From positions 2,280,194 through 2,344,193 of the forward strand of contig NZ_CP009831.1 in the NCBI RefSeq assembly GCF_000959525.1: DNA of 64,000 nt, in the 5' to 3' direction. Source of the DNA: Burkholderia multivorans ATCC BAA-247 (GTDB lineage Bacteria; Pseudomonadota; Gammaproteobacteria; Burkholderiales; Burkholderiaceae). This document shows positions 35,603 to 45,132 of the stretch, one piece after another. Under the pieces are notes generated by a model that worked only from the letters and a program-made list of their open reading frames with translations, was not told the origin of the DNA and ran no database searches. Each line of letters starts with the position of its first letter. Within the stretch, counting starts at the first letter, position 1. Made by a program: the position numbers and the translations under genes.

Positions 35603-36925
35603 TCAGTCCATCGATTCGTGCGCGGTCTCGCGCAGCATCGCGACCGCGATCAGCGACAGCACGACGCACGCGGCGACGTAGCCGGCGGGCGCAAGCTTGC
35701 TGCCCGTCACCTTCACGAGCCAGGTCGCGATCAGCTGCGCGGTGCCGCCGAACAGCGTCACCGCGAGCGCATAGGCGATCGAAATGCCGGTCGCGCGCAC
35801 GTGACGCGGCAGCGATTCGCACATCAGCGCCATTTCCGACGCGGAGCCGAGCGAATAGAACAGCAGCATCAGCGCGGTCAGCGGCAGGATCACCGACAGC
35901 GACGGATGATGGTTCATCAGCCAGAACGCCGGAAACAGCAATGCGACGAGCACGCCGCGCCCGACGAAGATCGGCAGGCGGCGGCTGCCGATGCGGTCCG
36001 ACAGCCAGCCGAACAGCGGGCACGTGACGAGCATCACGCAGCCCGACGCAACGCCGACGAACATCGACAGCTTCATCGGCAGCCCGAGCGTATGGATCGC
36101 GTAGGTCGGCATGTAGAACGTCAGGATGTACGTCGACACCGTGCCGCCCATCACCGTCAGCATCAGCAGCAGCACCGTGCGCGCGTGCTTCGAGAACAGC
36201 TCGCGCAGCACGCCGCGTTCGATCGCGTGATGGCGGTCGGCGGGCGCATCGTCCGCGAGCCGGCGGCGCAAAAACATGCCGACCGGCGCGATCAGCACGC
36301 CGACGAGAAACGGCAGGCGCCAGCCCCAGCTTTCCAACGCGGCCTTCGTCATCGTGTTCGACAGCAGCGCCGCGAAGCCCGAACCCATCAGCGCAGCGCC
36401 GCCCTGCGTCGCGAGCTGCCAGCTCGCGCGAAACGCGCGGCGCGACGCGCCGCCTTGTTCGAGCAGCGTCGAGGTCGCCGCGCCGAATTCGCCGCCTTGC
36501 GAGAAGCCCTGCATCAGCCGCGCGCAGACGACGAGCAGCGGTGCAGCCACGCCGATTTGCGCATAGGTGGGCGCGACCGCGATCAGCCCGGTGCCGACCG
36601 CCATCAGCATGATCGTCAGGTTCAGCGCGGCCTTGCGTCCCTTGCGGTCGGCGTACACGCCGAGCACGACGCTGCCGAGCGGCCGCGTGAAGAAGCCGGC
36701 CGCGAACGTCGCGACCGACAGCAGCAGCGACGTCGTCGCATCGCTCGACGGAAAGAACAGCTTGCCGATCAGCACCGCGAAAAAGCCGTACACGGTGAAG
36801 TCGAAGAATTCCAGCCAGTTGCCGATCACGGCCGCCGCGATCGCGCCGCGGCGCGTGCCGGCCGGCGCGCCGACGGCCATCGCCGCGGCGTGTGCCGGGT
36901 GCAGCGCGACAGGGTCTTTCTGCAT
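35603..36925 (-). CDS. MHS-family MFS transporter (metabolite:H+ symporter)
   Basis: A 440-residue twelve-helix transporter. The opening GNWLEFFDFTVYGFFA and the loop GVYADRKGRKAALNLTI are hallmarks of the metabolite:H+ symporter family (citrate, alpha-ketoglutarate, shikimate and proline/betaine carriers). The substrate is probably an organic acid or the product or substrate of the M20 amidohydrolase located 53 bp upstream on the same strand, with which it appears to form an operon. Convergent with the IclR gene. Confidence 0.86.
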   Translation of the reverse strand: MQKDPVALHPAHAAAMAVGAPAGTRRGAIAAAVIGNWLEFFDFTVYGFFAVLIGKLFFPSSDATTSLLLSVATFAAGFFTRPLGSVVLGVYADRKGRKAALNLTIMLMAVGTGLIAVAPTYAQIGVAAPLLVVCARLMQGFSQGGEFGAATSTLLEQGGASRRAFRASWQLATQGGAALMGSGFAALLSNTMTKAALESWGWRLPFLVGVLIAPVGMFLRRRLADDAPADRHHAIERGVLRELFSKHARTVLLLMLTVMGGTVSTYILTFYMPTYAIHTLGLPMKLSMFVGVASGCVMLVTCPLFGWLSDRIGSRRLPIFVGRGVLVALLFPAFWLMNHHPSLSVILPLTALMLLFYSLGSASEMALMCESLPRHVRATGISIAYALAVTLFGGTAQLIATWLVKVTGSKLAPAGYVAACVVLSLIAVAMLRETAHESMD

Positions 36926-36978
36926 CGTTCACGTCTCCTTGGAACGCGGCCCGACGCACGGGCCGCCCGCGTGTGCGG

Positions 36979-38166
36979 TCACTGCGCGAGATAACGCTCG
37001 ACGAGGCGCGCCCAGAACGCGGCGCCGATCGGCAGATTGCGGTCGTTGAAGTCGTACTTCGGGTTGTGGACCATGCAGCCGTCCTCGCCTTCGCCGTTGC
37101 CGAGCCGCACGAACGAACCGGGCCGCTGCTGCAGCATGAACGCGAAATCCTCGCTGCCCATCAGCAGATCGGCCTGCTCGACCACCTGCGCGTCGCCGAC
37201 GAGTTCGCGCGCGACCTGCGCCGCGAAATCCGTTTCGGCATCCGTATTGACGACGACCGGATAGCCTTCGATGTACTCGACCTGCGCCGTCGCGCCGTAG
37301 CTCGCGGCCTGCGTTTCGGCGAGTTCGACGATGCGGCGCTTCAGCAGCGCGCGCACGTCGGGGCTGAACGAGCGCACGCTCAGCTCGAGACGCGCGCCGT
37401 TCGGAATCACGTTGTTCGCGGTGCCCGCGTGCATCGATCCGACCGTCACGACCGCCGGCTGCGCGGGATCGACATTGCGCGCGACGATCGTCTGCAGCGC
37501 CATCACGATGCTCGCCGCGACGACGACCGGGTCGACCGTCAGATGCGGACGCGCCGCATGGCCGCCGACGCCTTCGATCGTGATGATGGCCTTGTCGCCG
37601 GCCGACATGAACGGCCCGCGCCGCGTGAGAAACACGCCCGGCGCCGCGCCCGGATGGTTGTGCATGCCGAACACGGCGTCGCACGGGAAGCGTTCGAACA
37701 GACCGTCGTCGATCATCTTCTTTGCGCCGCTGTCGACGCCATGCTCTTCCGCGGGCTGGAAATACAGATGCACGGTGCCGGAAAAACGGCGCGTCTTCGC
37801 GAGATGTTGCGCGGCGCCGAGCAGCATCGTCGTGTGGCCGTCGTGACCGCATGCATGCATCTTGCCGTGCGTCGCGCTCGCATACGGCAGGCCGGTCGCC
37901 TCGACGATCGGCAACGCGTCCATGTCGGCGCGGATGCCGATGCTGCGCGTGCCGTCGCCGACGCGCAGCGTACCGACCACGCCGGTCTTGCCGACGCCGC
38001 GCGTGACCTGCCAGCCCCACTGCTCGAGCTTGTCCGCGACGAGCGCGGCCGTGTCGTGCTCCTCGTACGCGAGTTCGGGGTGACTGTGGATGTGATGGCG
38101 GATCTCGCGCAGCGCGCCGGCGGCGGGCAGCAGATCCTCGATTTCGGTGAAGCGGGTGTCGGTCAT
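36979..38166 (-). CDS. M20-family amidohydrolase (hippurate hydrolase type)
   Basis: A 395-residue metallo-aminoacylase. Conserved features are IRHHIHSHPELAYEE, the metal-binding RADMDALPI and HACGHDGHTTMLLGAA, the catalytic glutamates in FQPAEEHG, the ligand HNHPG, and a final H within VHNPKYDFND. Family members deacylate N-acyl amino acids such as hippurate. The ATG at 38166 is used; ten more residues would be added from 38196. It forms a likely operon with the downstream MHS transporter, suggesting import and hydrolysis of an N-acyl amino acid (inference). Confidence 0.88.
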   Translation of the reverse strand: MTDTRFTEIEDLLPAAGALREIRHHIHSHPELAYEEHDTAALVADKLEQWGWQVTRGVGKTGVVGTLRVGDGTRSIGIRADMDALPIVEATGLPYASATHGKMHACGHDGHTTMLLGAAQHLAKTRRFSGTVHLYFQPAEEHGVDSGAKKMIDDGLFERFPCDAVFGMHNHPGAAPGVFLTRRGPFMSAGDKAIITIEGVGGHAARPHLTVDPVVVAASIVMALQTIVARNVDPAQPAVVTVGSMHAGTANNVIPNGARLELSVRSFSPDVRALLKRRIVELAETQAASYGATAQVEYIEGYPVVVNTDAETDFAAQVARELVGDAQVVEQADLLMGSEDFAFMLQQRPGSFVRLGNGEGEDGCMVHNPKYDFNDRNLPIGAAFWARLVERYLAQ

Positions 38167-38337
38167 CAGCGGGCTCCTGCGGAAGGTCGGCGGCATGCGC
38201 TCGGCGCATGCGGAAAGCGAGCCACTATATCGAGCCGATATCGGTTCAATAAGATGCGCAATTTCTCACCGCGATAAGCTTTTTTAATCGCGGGTTAACG
38301 CCAATACGGATCGACGCCGCGCGCCGTTTTATTTTTG

Positions 38338-38350
38338 AGACGAACGGTCT
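38338..38350. promoter_or_regulatory. Probable AcuR (TetR) operator
   Basis: Palindromic core AGAC, five bases, GTCT, with flanking TG and AT, immediately upstream of the TetR gene start at 38363. The AGAC-N-GTCT form is common for TetR-type redox and acrylate regulators; autorepression is inferred. Confidence 0.55.
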
Positions 38351-38362
38351 ATTATTCGCCGC

Positions 38363-38998
38363 ATGGACACATGCACCGAACTGCCACGCCGTCGCGGCAG
38401 GCCGCCGAAGCAGCACGACGACCTCGTCGCGACGCGCGACATGCTGCTGCGCACGGGGCTCGAGATCCTGACCGAAAAGGGTTTTTCGTCGACCGGGCTC
38501 GACGAAATCCTCGGCCGGGCCGGCGTGCCGAAGGGTTCGTTCTATCACTACTTCGACAGCAAGGAAGCGTTCGGCCTCGCGCTGATCGACCGCTATGCGG
38601 AATTCTTCGCACGCAAGCTCGACCGCCACTTCGGCGACGCCGAACGCTCACCGCTGCAGCGCCTGCGCGCGTTCGTCGACGATGCGCGCGACGGGATGGC
38701 GCGCTACGACTATCGGCGCGGCTGCCTGATCGGCAATCTCGGTCAGGAAATGGGCGCGCTGCCGGAAACCTTCCGCGCGCGGCTGCAGGCGACGTTCGAA
38801 GACTGGCAGCGCCGCCTCGCCGACTGCCTGCGCGCCGCGCAACAGGCCGGCGAACTGTCGCACGCGGCCGCGCCGGCCGAGCTCGCCGCGTTTTTCTGGA
38901 TCGGCTGGGAAGGCGCGGTGCTGCGCGCGAAGCTCGAACGCCGCGACGCGCCGCTCGTGCTGTTCGCACAGCACTTCTTCGACGCGCTGCGTCGCTGA
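38363..38998 (+). CDS. acuR: TetR-family regulator, AcuR-like
   Basis: A 211-residue TetR regulator with the N-terminal helix-turn-helix (TGLDEILGRAGVPKGSFYHYFDSKEAFGLAL region, about residues 48-78) and a C-terminal ligand domain containing YDYRRGCLIGNLGQEMG, a pattern of the AcuR/NemR-like group. AcuR represses acrylate-utilisation genes. The next gene is acuI, 42 bp away on the same strand, and an AGAC-N5-GTCT palindrome sits just before the start, so autoregulation of this short operon is likely. NemR-like electrophile sensing is an alternative. Confidence 0.82.
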   Translation: MDTCTELPRRRGRPPKQHDDLVATRDMLLRTGLEILTEKGFSSTGLDEILGRAGVPKGSFYHYFDSKEAFGLALIDRYAEFFARKLDRHFGDAERSPLQRLRAFVDDARDGMARYDYRRGCLIGNLGQEMGALPETFRARLQATFEDWQRRLADCLRAAQQAGELSHAAAPAELAAFFWIGWEGAVLRAKLERRDAPLVLFAQHFFDALRR

Positions 38999-39040
38999 AT
39001 CTTTTCATTGACTGGGCGACCGCACCAGAAAGGAGAACAC

Positions 39041-40024
39041 GTGTTCCACGGCATCCTGATCGACAAGGACGAAACCGGCCAGCGCACGCGCGTGCAAACG
39101 CTCGAGGACGCGCAATTGCCCGACGGCAACGTGACGGTGCGCGTCGCGTATTCGACGCTGAACTACAAGGACGCGCTCGCGATCACGGGCAAGAGCCCGG
39201 TCGTGCGCCGGTTTCCGATGGTGCCCGGCATCGATCTGGTCGGCGAAGTCGAAGACAGCGCGCATCCCGACTATCGCCGCGGCGACCGCGTCGTGCTCAA
39301 CGGCTGGGGCGTCGGCGAAACGCACTGGGGCGGCCTCGCGCAGAAGGCGCGCGTCGACGGCGACTGGCTCGTCCCGCTGCCCGACGCGTTCTCGCCGCAG
39401 CAGGCGATGGCGATCGGCACGGCCGGCTACACCGCGATGCTCTGCGTGATGGCGCTCGAACGGCACGGCGTGCGCGCCGGCGACGGCGAGATCGTCGTGA
39501 CGGGCGCGGCGGGCGGCGTCGGCAGCGTCGCGACCGCGATTCTCGCGCGGCTCGGCTATCGCGTCGTCGCGGTCACCGGGCGCCCGGAAGACGGCGACTA
39601 TCTGCGCGCGCTCGGCGCGGCCGAGATCCTCGATCGCGCGCAGTTCGGCGCGCCCGGCAAGCCGCTCGGCAAGGAACGCTGGGCCGGCGCGGTCGACGTG
39701 GCCGGCAGCCACGTGCTCGCGAACGTCTGCGCGACGACGCGCTACCGCGGCGTCGTGACCGCATGCGGGCTCGCGGCCGGCATGGACTTCCCGGCGACGG
39801 TCGCGCCGTTCATTCTGCGCGGCGTCACGCTGGTCGGCATCGACAGCGTGATGCGTCCGCGCGACGAGCGTCTGACCGCATGGCGCCGCCTCGCGGCCGA
39901 CCTCGACGTCGCGAAGCTCGGCGACATCGGCCGCGAAGTCGGCCTCGCCGATGCGATCCCGCTCGCCGACGAGCTGATCCGCGGCAAGGTGCGCGGCCGC
40001 ATCGTCGTCGACGTCAACGCCTGA
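39041..40024 (+). CDS. acuI: Acryloyl-CoA reductase (NADPH), AcuI/YhdH family
   Basis: A 327-residue medium-chain reductase that reduces toxic acryloyl-CoA to propanoyl-CoA with NADPH. Visible features: the YhdH/AcuI-type opening [20 protein letters not shown], substrate loop [17 protein letters not shown], the Rossmann motif [12 protein letters not shown], and the C-terminal [17 protein letters not shown]. There are no zinc ligands, as expected. The GTG start at 39041 is chosen because GGAGAACAC precedes it. It follows the AcuR-like regulator and is followed by an AhpD-like gene 92 bp downstream. Confidence 0.9.
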   Translation: MFHGILIDKDETGQRTRVQTLEDAQLPDGNVTVRVAYSTLNYKDALAITGKSPVVRRFPMVPGIDLVGEVEDSAHPDYRRGDRVVLNGWGVGETHWGGLAQKARVDGDWLVPLPDAFSPQQAMAIGTAGYTAMLCVMALERHGVRAGDGEIVVTGAAGGVGSVATAILARLGYRVVAVTGRPEDGDYLRALGAAEILDRAQFGAPGKPLGKERWAGAVDVAGSHVLANVCATTRYRGVVTACGLAAGMDFPATVAPFILRGVTLVGIDSVMRPRDERLTAWRRLAADLDVAKLGDIGREVGLADAIPLADELIRGKVRGRIVVDVNA

Positions 40025-40116
40025 TCGCGCCTGGCATCTGCGCCGCCCATCGCGCTTTGCGGCGGCGCTGCGCCGCGTCGCGCGCGGCCTGCACCATTCC
40101 GACGAGGAGAGAACCC

Positions 40117-40695
40117 ATGAGCACCGCCACCCCCGCCCCCGTCAGCCGCTTTCCCGTGCCGGCGCTGGACGATCTGCCCGACGACATTCGCGCCCGGATC
40201 GCCGCCGTGCAGGAGAAGTCGGGCTTCATTCCGAACGTGTTCCTGACGCTCGCACATCGCCCGGACGAATTCCGCGCGTTCTTCGCCTATCACGATGCGC
40301 TGATGGACAAGCCCGGCAACCTGACCAAGGCGGAACGCGAAATGATCGTCGTCGCGACGAGCAGCGCCAATCAATGTCAGTACTGCGTGATCGCGCACGG
40401 CGCGATCCTGCGGGTGCGCGCGAAAGACCCGCTGATCGCCGACCAGATCGCGACGAACTACCGGAAGGCCGACATCACGCCGCGGCAGAAGGCGATGCTC
40501 GACTTCGCGATGAAAGTGTCGCAGGCTGCGCAGCAGGTCGGCGAAGCCGACTTCGACACGCTGAAGTCGCACGGCTTCACCGAAGAGGACGCGTGGGACA
40601 TCGCGGCGATCTCGGCGTTTTTCGGCATGTCGAACCGCATCGCCAACGTGACCAACATGCGGCCAAACGCCGAGTTCTACGCGCTCGCGCGCTGA
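40117..40695 (+). CDS. Peroxidase-related (AhpD/carboxymuconolactone decarboxylase-like) protein
   Basis: A 192-residue all-helical protein of the alkylhydroperoxidase D-like family (uncharacterised peroxidase-related enzymes). The redox CxxC motif appears in ANQCQYCVIAHGA, with the downstream histidine of the family. The opening FPVPALDDLPDDIRARI and the C-terminal MSNRIANVTNMRPNAEFY are typical. Family members may reduce peroxides through the CxxC pair, but substrates are unknown. A GAGGAGAG ribosome-binding site precedes the ATG. It probably belongs to the acuR-acuI transcript. Confidence 0.84.
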   Translation: MSTATPAPVSRFPVPALDDLPDDIRARIAAVQEKSGFIPNVFLTLAHRPDEFRAFFAYHDALMDKPGNLTKAEREMIVVATSSANQCQYCVIAHGAILRVRAKDPLIADQIATNYRKADITPRQKAMLDFAMKVSQAAQQVGEADFDTLKSHGFTEEDAWDIAAISAFFGMSNRIANVTNMRPNAEFYALAR

Positions 40696-40990
40696 GCGCG
40701 CGTTAGGGGCGACAAACGCGGCCGGCGCGGCCGGCACACCGCACGCGCGCACACGGCCGCACGGCCCGCGCCGCCTGTCGCACCATCCCGCCGCATCCGC
40801 CGCGCAAACCGGCGCCGGATCGCCGCCCGCGCGACCGCCGGCGGGCGCCCAACGCGAAGAAACGCGAACACAGACGCGATCGGCCAAAAGCGTGCACTAT
40901 TAGCACTTCGCCGCACCGACGCCGGACGCTTCGGCGCCCGGCCGTTTCGACGTCCGTTTCACGTTCCCCGTTTCAGACCGCGAACCACCC

Positions 40991-42466
40991 ATGACGAATC
41001 AGCCTACTCAGACCGCAGCCGACCGGCCCGTCGACATGATCATCTTCGGCGGCGGCGGCGACCTGGCCGCCCGCAAGCTGCTGCCCGCGCTGTACATGGC
41101 GCACCTGCACCGCAACCTTCCGCCCGACACGCGCATCATCGCGGTCGGCCGCCGCGACTGGGGCATCGACGGCTACCGCAAGTTCATGGACGAGCAGTCG
41201 CGCCCGTTCATCGACGAGAAGGCGTTCGACGCCGACGCGTGGCGCCGCTTCCTCGACCTGTTCCAGTACGTGCTGATCGACGTGAACGCGCCCGACGACT
41301 ATGCGCGGCTCGCGGCCGCGTCGCGCGACGGCGCGATCCGCGTGTTCTACCTGTCGACGTCGCCGGAGCTGTTCACGACGATCTGCGACAACCTGTCGGC
41401 CGCGCATCTCGTCGATGCGCACTCGCGCGTCGTGCTCGAAAAGCCGCTCGGTCACGATCTCGCGTCGGCGAAGGCGATCAACGATTCGGTCGGCAAGCAT
41501 TTCGAGGAATCGCAGATCTACCGGATCGACCACTATCTGGGCAAGGAAACGGTGCAGAACCTGATGGTGCTGCGCTTCGGCAATCCGATCTTCGGGCCGC
41601 TGTGGCAGGCGCCGAGCATCCGCAGTGTGCAGATCACGGTCGCAGAGACGGTCGGCGTCGGCAGCCGCGCGGGCTTCTACGACCATACGGGCGCGCTGCG
41701 CGACATGGTGCAGAACCATCTGCTGCAGCTGCTCTGCATCGTCGCGATGGAGCCGCCCGTGTCGCTCGACCCGGACGCCGTGCGCGACGAGAAGCTGAAG
41801 GTGCTGCGCTCGCTGCGGCCGATGTCGCTGTCGGACGTCGCGCGCGACACGGTGCGCGGCCAGTACACGGCCGGCGCCGTCGACGGCCAGCCGGTCAAGG
41901 GCTACCTCGAGGAAGAGAACGTGCCGCCGGACAGCCGCGCGGAAACCTTCGTCGCGCTGCGCGCGTATATCAACAACTGGCGCTGGGCGAACGTGCCGTT
42001 CTTCCTGCGCACCGGCAAGCGACTGCAGCGGCGTCAGTCGGAAATCGTGATCGAGTTCGCGGACATGCCGTTTTCGATCATCCCGAGCGGCCCGCGCCAC
42101 TACGGCAACCGCCTCGTGATCCAGCTGCAGCCGGAGGAGTCGATCCAGCTGCAAATGCTCGCGAAGGAGCCGGGCAGCGGCATGAACATGGTGCCGGTGA
42201 GCCTGAACCTCGATCTGCAGCAGGCGATCCCCGAGCGTCGCGCGGAAGCCTACGAGCGACTGCTGATCGACGTGATCCGCGGACGCCTCACGCACTTCAT
42301 GCGCCGCGACGAGCTCGAAGCCGCGTGGACCTGGGTCGAGCCGATTCTCGACGGCTGGCAACAGCTCGGCGACCGGCCGCGGCTCTATACGGCCGGCACG
42401 TTCGGGCCTGCCGCGTCGTCGGCGCTGCTCGCGCGCGACAACATGTCGTGGTCGGAAGAAGCGTGA
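40991..42466 (+). CDS. zwf: Glucose-6-phosphate 1-dehydrogenase
   Basis: A 491-residue cytosolic enzyme that oxidises glucose 6-phosphate to 6-phosphogluconolactone with NAD(P)+, the entry to the Entner-Doudoroff and pentose phosphate routes. The active-site signature RIDHYLGKE is present, with D180 and the catalytic-dyad H181. The lysine motif RVVLEKPLGHD precedes it. The dinucleotide loop reads FGGGGDLAARKL, where most homologues have G-A-S-G-D-L. It stands alone, with no edd, eda, pgl or HexR gene nearby, so it may be a second copy. A 295-bp upstream gap presumably holds its promoter. Confidence 0.93.
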   Translation: MTNQPTQTAADRPVDMIIFGGGGDLAARKLLPALYMAHLHRNLPPDTRIIAVGRRDWGIDGYRKFMDEQSRPFIDEKAFDADAWRRFLDLFQYVLIDVNAPDDYARLAAASRDGAIRVFYLSTSPELFTTICDNLSAAHLVDAHSRVVLEKPLGHDLASAKAINDSVGKHFEESQIYRIDHYLGKETVQNLMVLRFGNPIFGPLWQAPSIRSVQITVAETVGVGSRAGFYDHTGALRDMVQNHLLQLLCIVAMEPPVSLDPDAVRDEKLKVLRSLRPMSLSDVARDTVRGQYTAGAVDGQPVKGYLEEENVPPDSRAETFVALRAYINNWRWANVPFFLRTGKRLQRRQSEIVIEFADMPFSIIPSGPRHYGNRLVIQLQPEESIQLQMLAKEPGSGMNMVPVSLNLDLQQAIPERRAEAYERLLIDVIRGRLTHFMRRDELEAAWTWVEPILDGWQQLGDRPRLYTAGTFGPAASSALLARDNMSWSEEA

Positions 42467-42518
42467 CGCGGCGCGCGGCCGAGCCGGCGCGCGACGCGCG
42501 TCGCGACCGGCGCGGCCG

Positions 42519-43466
42519 CTACGACGGACTCAACCATGCGGCCTTGCGCCGCGACGGCGCGCTGCCGGCCGCCGCTGCGCCGCCGCCGAGCGCGTCGACC
42601 AGATAGTCGACGAACGACGCGATCCGCGACGAAATCGCCGTGTTGCGGTAGTACACCGCGTTGATCGGCTGCTGCACGTCGAGCGTCTGCCGCGCGAGCA
42701 CCTGCACGAGGCGGCCCGCGTCGCGATCGTGCGCGGTCATGAAATCCGACAGGCATACGATGCCCGCGCCGTCCAGCGCGAGCTGCCGCAGCGTCTCGCC
42801 GCTCGACGACCAGATCGCGGGCTCGATGCGCTGCGGCTCGCCGTCCGCGCCGAGGATCGGCCAGACGTTCAGCGACTCCGGCTGCGTGAAGCCGAGCAGC
42901 GTGTGCCGGCCGAGATCCTCGACCTTGCGCGGCAGCCCGTGCGCGTCGACGTACGCCGGGCTCGCGAGCATGCGGAGCCGGCTGCTGCCGATGCGCCGGC
43001 TGTGCAGCGTCGAATCCTTCAGCCTGCCGATCCGGAACGCGACGTCGGTACGCCGTTCGAGCAGATCGATGATCCCCTCGTTGCTGTTCAGCTCCAGTTC
43101 GACCTTCGGAAAGCGTTCGCGGTAGCCGCGCACGAGCGGCACGATCACGTGCAGCATGAACGGCGTCGCCGCGTCGACGCGCAGCCGCCCCGACGGCATC
43201 TCGCGCCGCGCGAGCATCTGCTCCTCCGCGTTTTCGACCGATTCGATGATCGCGCGCGCATCCTGCAGGAACGCGCGCCCTTCTTCGGTCAGTTCGAGCC
43301 GGCGCGTCGTCCGGCGCAGCAGCGTCGTCTTCAGCTTCTCCTCGAGCCGCGCGAGCGTGCGGCTCGCGGCCGACACCGTTAGATCGAGCTGCTGCGCGGC
43401 GGCCGTGATCGAACCGGTGTCGACCACGGCCGCAAAGGCCTGGAGTTCGTCGAGCGTGATCTTCAT
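42519..43466 (-). CDS. LysR-family regulator of the adjacent redox gene cluster
   Basis: A 315-residue LysR regulator of the CrgA-like subgroup, with the N-terminal helix-turn-helix GSITAAAQQLDLTVSAASRTL and a substrate-binding domain from about residue 90. It is divergent from a seven-gene plus-strand cluster. A T-N11-A type near-palindrome (43469-43483) sits only two bases from its start codon, so the regulator probably represses itself while controlling the transporter gene. A nearly identical sequence occurs at 46122-46136 inside the cluster. The effector is unknown. Confidence 0.85.
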   Translation of the reverse strand: MKITLDELQAFAAVVDTGSITAAAQQLDLTVSAASRTLARLEEKLKTTLLRRTTRRLELTEEGRAFLQDARAIIESVENAEEQMLARREMPSGRLRVDAATPFMLHVIVPLVRGYRERFPKVELELNSNEGIIDLLERRTDVAFRIGRLKDSTLHSRRIGSSRLRMLASPAYVDAHGLPRKVEDLGRHTLLGFTQPESLNVWPILGADGEPQRIEPAIWSSSGETLRQLALDGAGIVCLSDFMTAHDRDAGRLVQVLARQTLDVQQPINAVYYRNTAISSRIASFVDYLVDALGGGAAAAGSAPSRRKAAWLSPS

Positions 43467-43468
43467 TG

Positions 43469-43483
43469 TTGATCTGAAATCAA
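43469..43483. promoter_or_regulatory. LysR box A of the redox cluster
   Basis: Near-palindrome TTGATCTGAAATCAA (T-N11-A form) directly upstream of the LysR start and about 85 bp before the MFS gene. It shares 13 of 15 bases with the sequence at 46122-46136. Confidence 0.6.
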
Positions 43484-43567
43484 AACAATTTGGTTTATAG
43501 ACGAGTTTTTCTGCAAAAGTAAAGCCGGCACACTGCGGTCCGTCCTCACTGGAAACAGGATCCCGTC

Positions 43568-44770
43568 ATGCCACTCGCCCTGCTTGCGCTCACGATCAGC
43601 GCATTCGCCATCGGTACGACCGAATTCGTCATCGTCGGGCTGATCCCGACGATCGGCGCCGATCTCGGCGTCAGCCTGCCGTCGGCCGGGCTGCTTGTCA
43701 GCCTGTACGCATTGAGCGTCGCGATCGGCGCGCCGCTGCTTACCGCGCTCACCGGCCGCGTGCCGCGCAAGACGCTGCTCGCCGCGCTGATGGCGCTGTT
43801 CACCGTCGGCAACCTCGTCGCATGGCAGGCGCCGAACTACGAATCGCTGATCGTCGCCCGCGTGCTGACCGGCCTCGCGCACGGCGTATTCTTCTCGGTC
43901 GGCTCGATCATCGCGACCACACTCGTGCCGAAGGAAAAGGCCGCGAGCGCGATCGCGACGATGTTCAGCGGCATGACCGTCGCGTTCGTCGCCGGGATTC
44001 CGCTCGGCACCTTCATCGGTCAGCACTTCGGCTGGCGCGCGACGTTCCTGATCGTCGCGCTGTTCGGGCTTGTCGCGTTCATCGGCGCGGTCGCCTTCGT
44101 GCCGCGCAAGCTGGCGCAGACGCCACCCGCACCGCTCGCGCGCCAGTTCCGCGTGCTCGCGCAGCCGCGCCTGCTGCTCGTCTATGCAATGACGGCGGTC
44201 GGCTACGGCGGCTCGCTGATCGCATTCACGTACATGGCGCCGCTGCTCGAGCAGATCGCGGGCTTCACGCCGTCGCAGGTCAGCCTCGTGCTCGTCGGCT
44301 ACGGCGTGTCGGTCGCGTTCGGCAACGTGTGGGGCGGCAAGCTCGCCGACCGCGTCGGCCCGGTCAAGGCGCTGAAGCGGATCTTCCTGCTGCTCGCGCT
44401 CGTGCTGCTCGCACTGACCTTCACCGTCCACGTGAAGTGGCTCGCGGTGCTGACGATGCTCGCATGGGGCGCCGTCGCGTTCGGCAACGTGCCGGGGCTG
44501 CAGGTATACGTGGTCAAGCAGGCGCGCCACTTCGCGCCGGACGCGACCGACGTCGCGTCGGGTTTCAACATCGCCGCGTTCAACCTCGGCGTGGCGGGCG
44601 GCTCGTCGCTCGGCGGCCTGATCGTCGCGCACGTCGGCCTCGGCCATACGCCGTGGATCGCCGCCGTCGTCACGCTCGGCGCATTCGCGCTGACCGCGCT
44701 GAGCGGCCGCCTCGATCGCCGCCAGGGCCTGCCCGCACGCACGGCCGAACCCGTCGAACTCGCGCACTGA
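43568..44770 (+). CDS. MFS transporter (DHA1, AraJ/YdhP-like)
   Basis: A 400-residue twelve-helix exporter. The first helix TISAFAIGTTEFVIVGLIPTI is the mark of the AraJ/YdhP/PbuE-type drug:H+ antiporter-1 group, and GRVPRKTLLAAL is the loop 2-3 motif. Members export sugars, nucleosides or drugs. It is the first gene of the plus-strand cluster, divergent from the LysR gene, and could expel the compound that the following enzymes modify (inference). The next gene starts 25 bp later. Confidence 0.87.
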   Translation: MPLALLALTISAFAIGTTEFVIVGLIPTIGADLGVSLPSAGLLVSLYALSVAIGAPLLTALTGRVPRKTLLAALMALFTVGNLVAWQAPNYESLIVARVLTGLAHGVFFSVGSIIATTLVPKEKAASAIATMFSGMTVAFVAGIPLGTFIGQHFGWRATFLIVALFGLVAFIGAVAFVPRKLAQTPPAPLARQFRVLAQPRLLLVYAMTAVGYGGSLIAFTYMAPLLEQIAGFTPSQVSLVLVGYGVSVAFGNVWGGKLADRVGPVKALKRIFLLLALVLLALTFTVHVKWLAVLTMLAWGAVAFGNVPGLQVYVVKQARHFAPDATDVASGFNIAAFNLGVAGGSSLGGLIVAHVGLGHTPWIAAVVTLGAFALTALSGRLDRRQGLPARTAEPVELAH

Positions 44771-44795
44771 GCGCACCGATCCGCAGGAGCTCCAC

Positions 44796-45119
44796 ATGAA
44801 CGCATCGATTCCGCGCCCGCCGTTTGCGGGCAAGACCTTCGAAGTCCGCTACGACGGCCTGACCGCGCTGAACGCCTACGACGACGACGGCGTGCACATG
44901 CGCTACGAGATCACCGAAGGCCCGTACGCGGGCGCTTCCGGCGAAGTCGAATACACGTGGCAGCACGTCGCGGGCGACACGTACGCGATCTCGTGGCAAG
45001 AAGCCGACCGCGCGACCGTCGTACACATCGACGATTTCGCCGCCGGCACGTCGCGCTCGTTCTTCACCGCGTCGTCGCTCGATTTTTACCGCCTCGCAGG
45101 CAGCCTGCGCGCTATCTGA
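44796..45119 (+). CDS. MoaF-like (calycin-type) small protein
   Basis: A 107-residue protein resembling the MoaF-related domain: FEVRYDGLTALNAYDDDGVHMRYEITEGPYAG, positions about 15-47, then TWQHVAGDTYAISWQEADRATVVH. This domain is a small lipocalin-like barrel. MoaF was linked to molybdopterin in other bacteria, but stand-alone proteins of this type mostly have no proven role; binding of a small hydrophobic or aromatic ligand is plausible. The gene is tightly spaced between the MFS and the monooxygenase genes and is surely co-transcribed. Confidence 0.65.
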   Translation: MNASIPRPPFAGKTFEVRYDGLTALNAYDDDGVHMRYEITEGPYAGASGEVEYTWQHVAGDTYAISWQEADRATVVHIDDFAAGTSRSFFTASSLDFYRLAGSLRAI

Positions 45120-45132
45120 CCGGAGTCCGACC

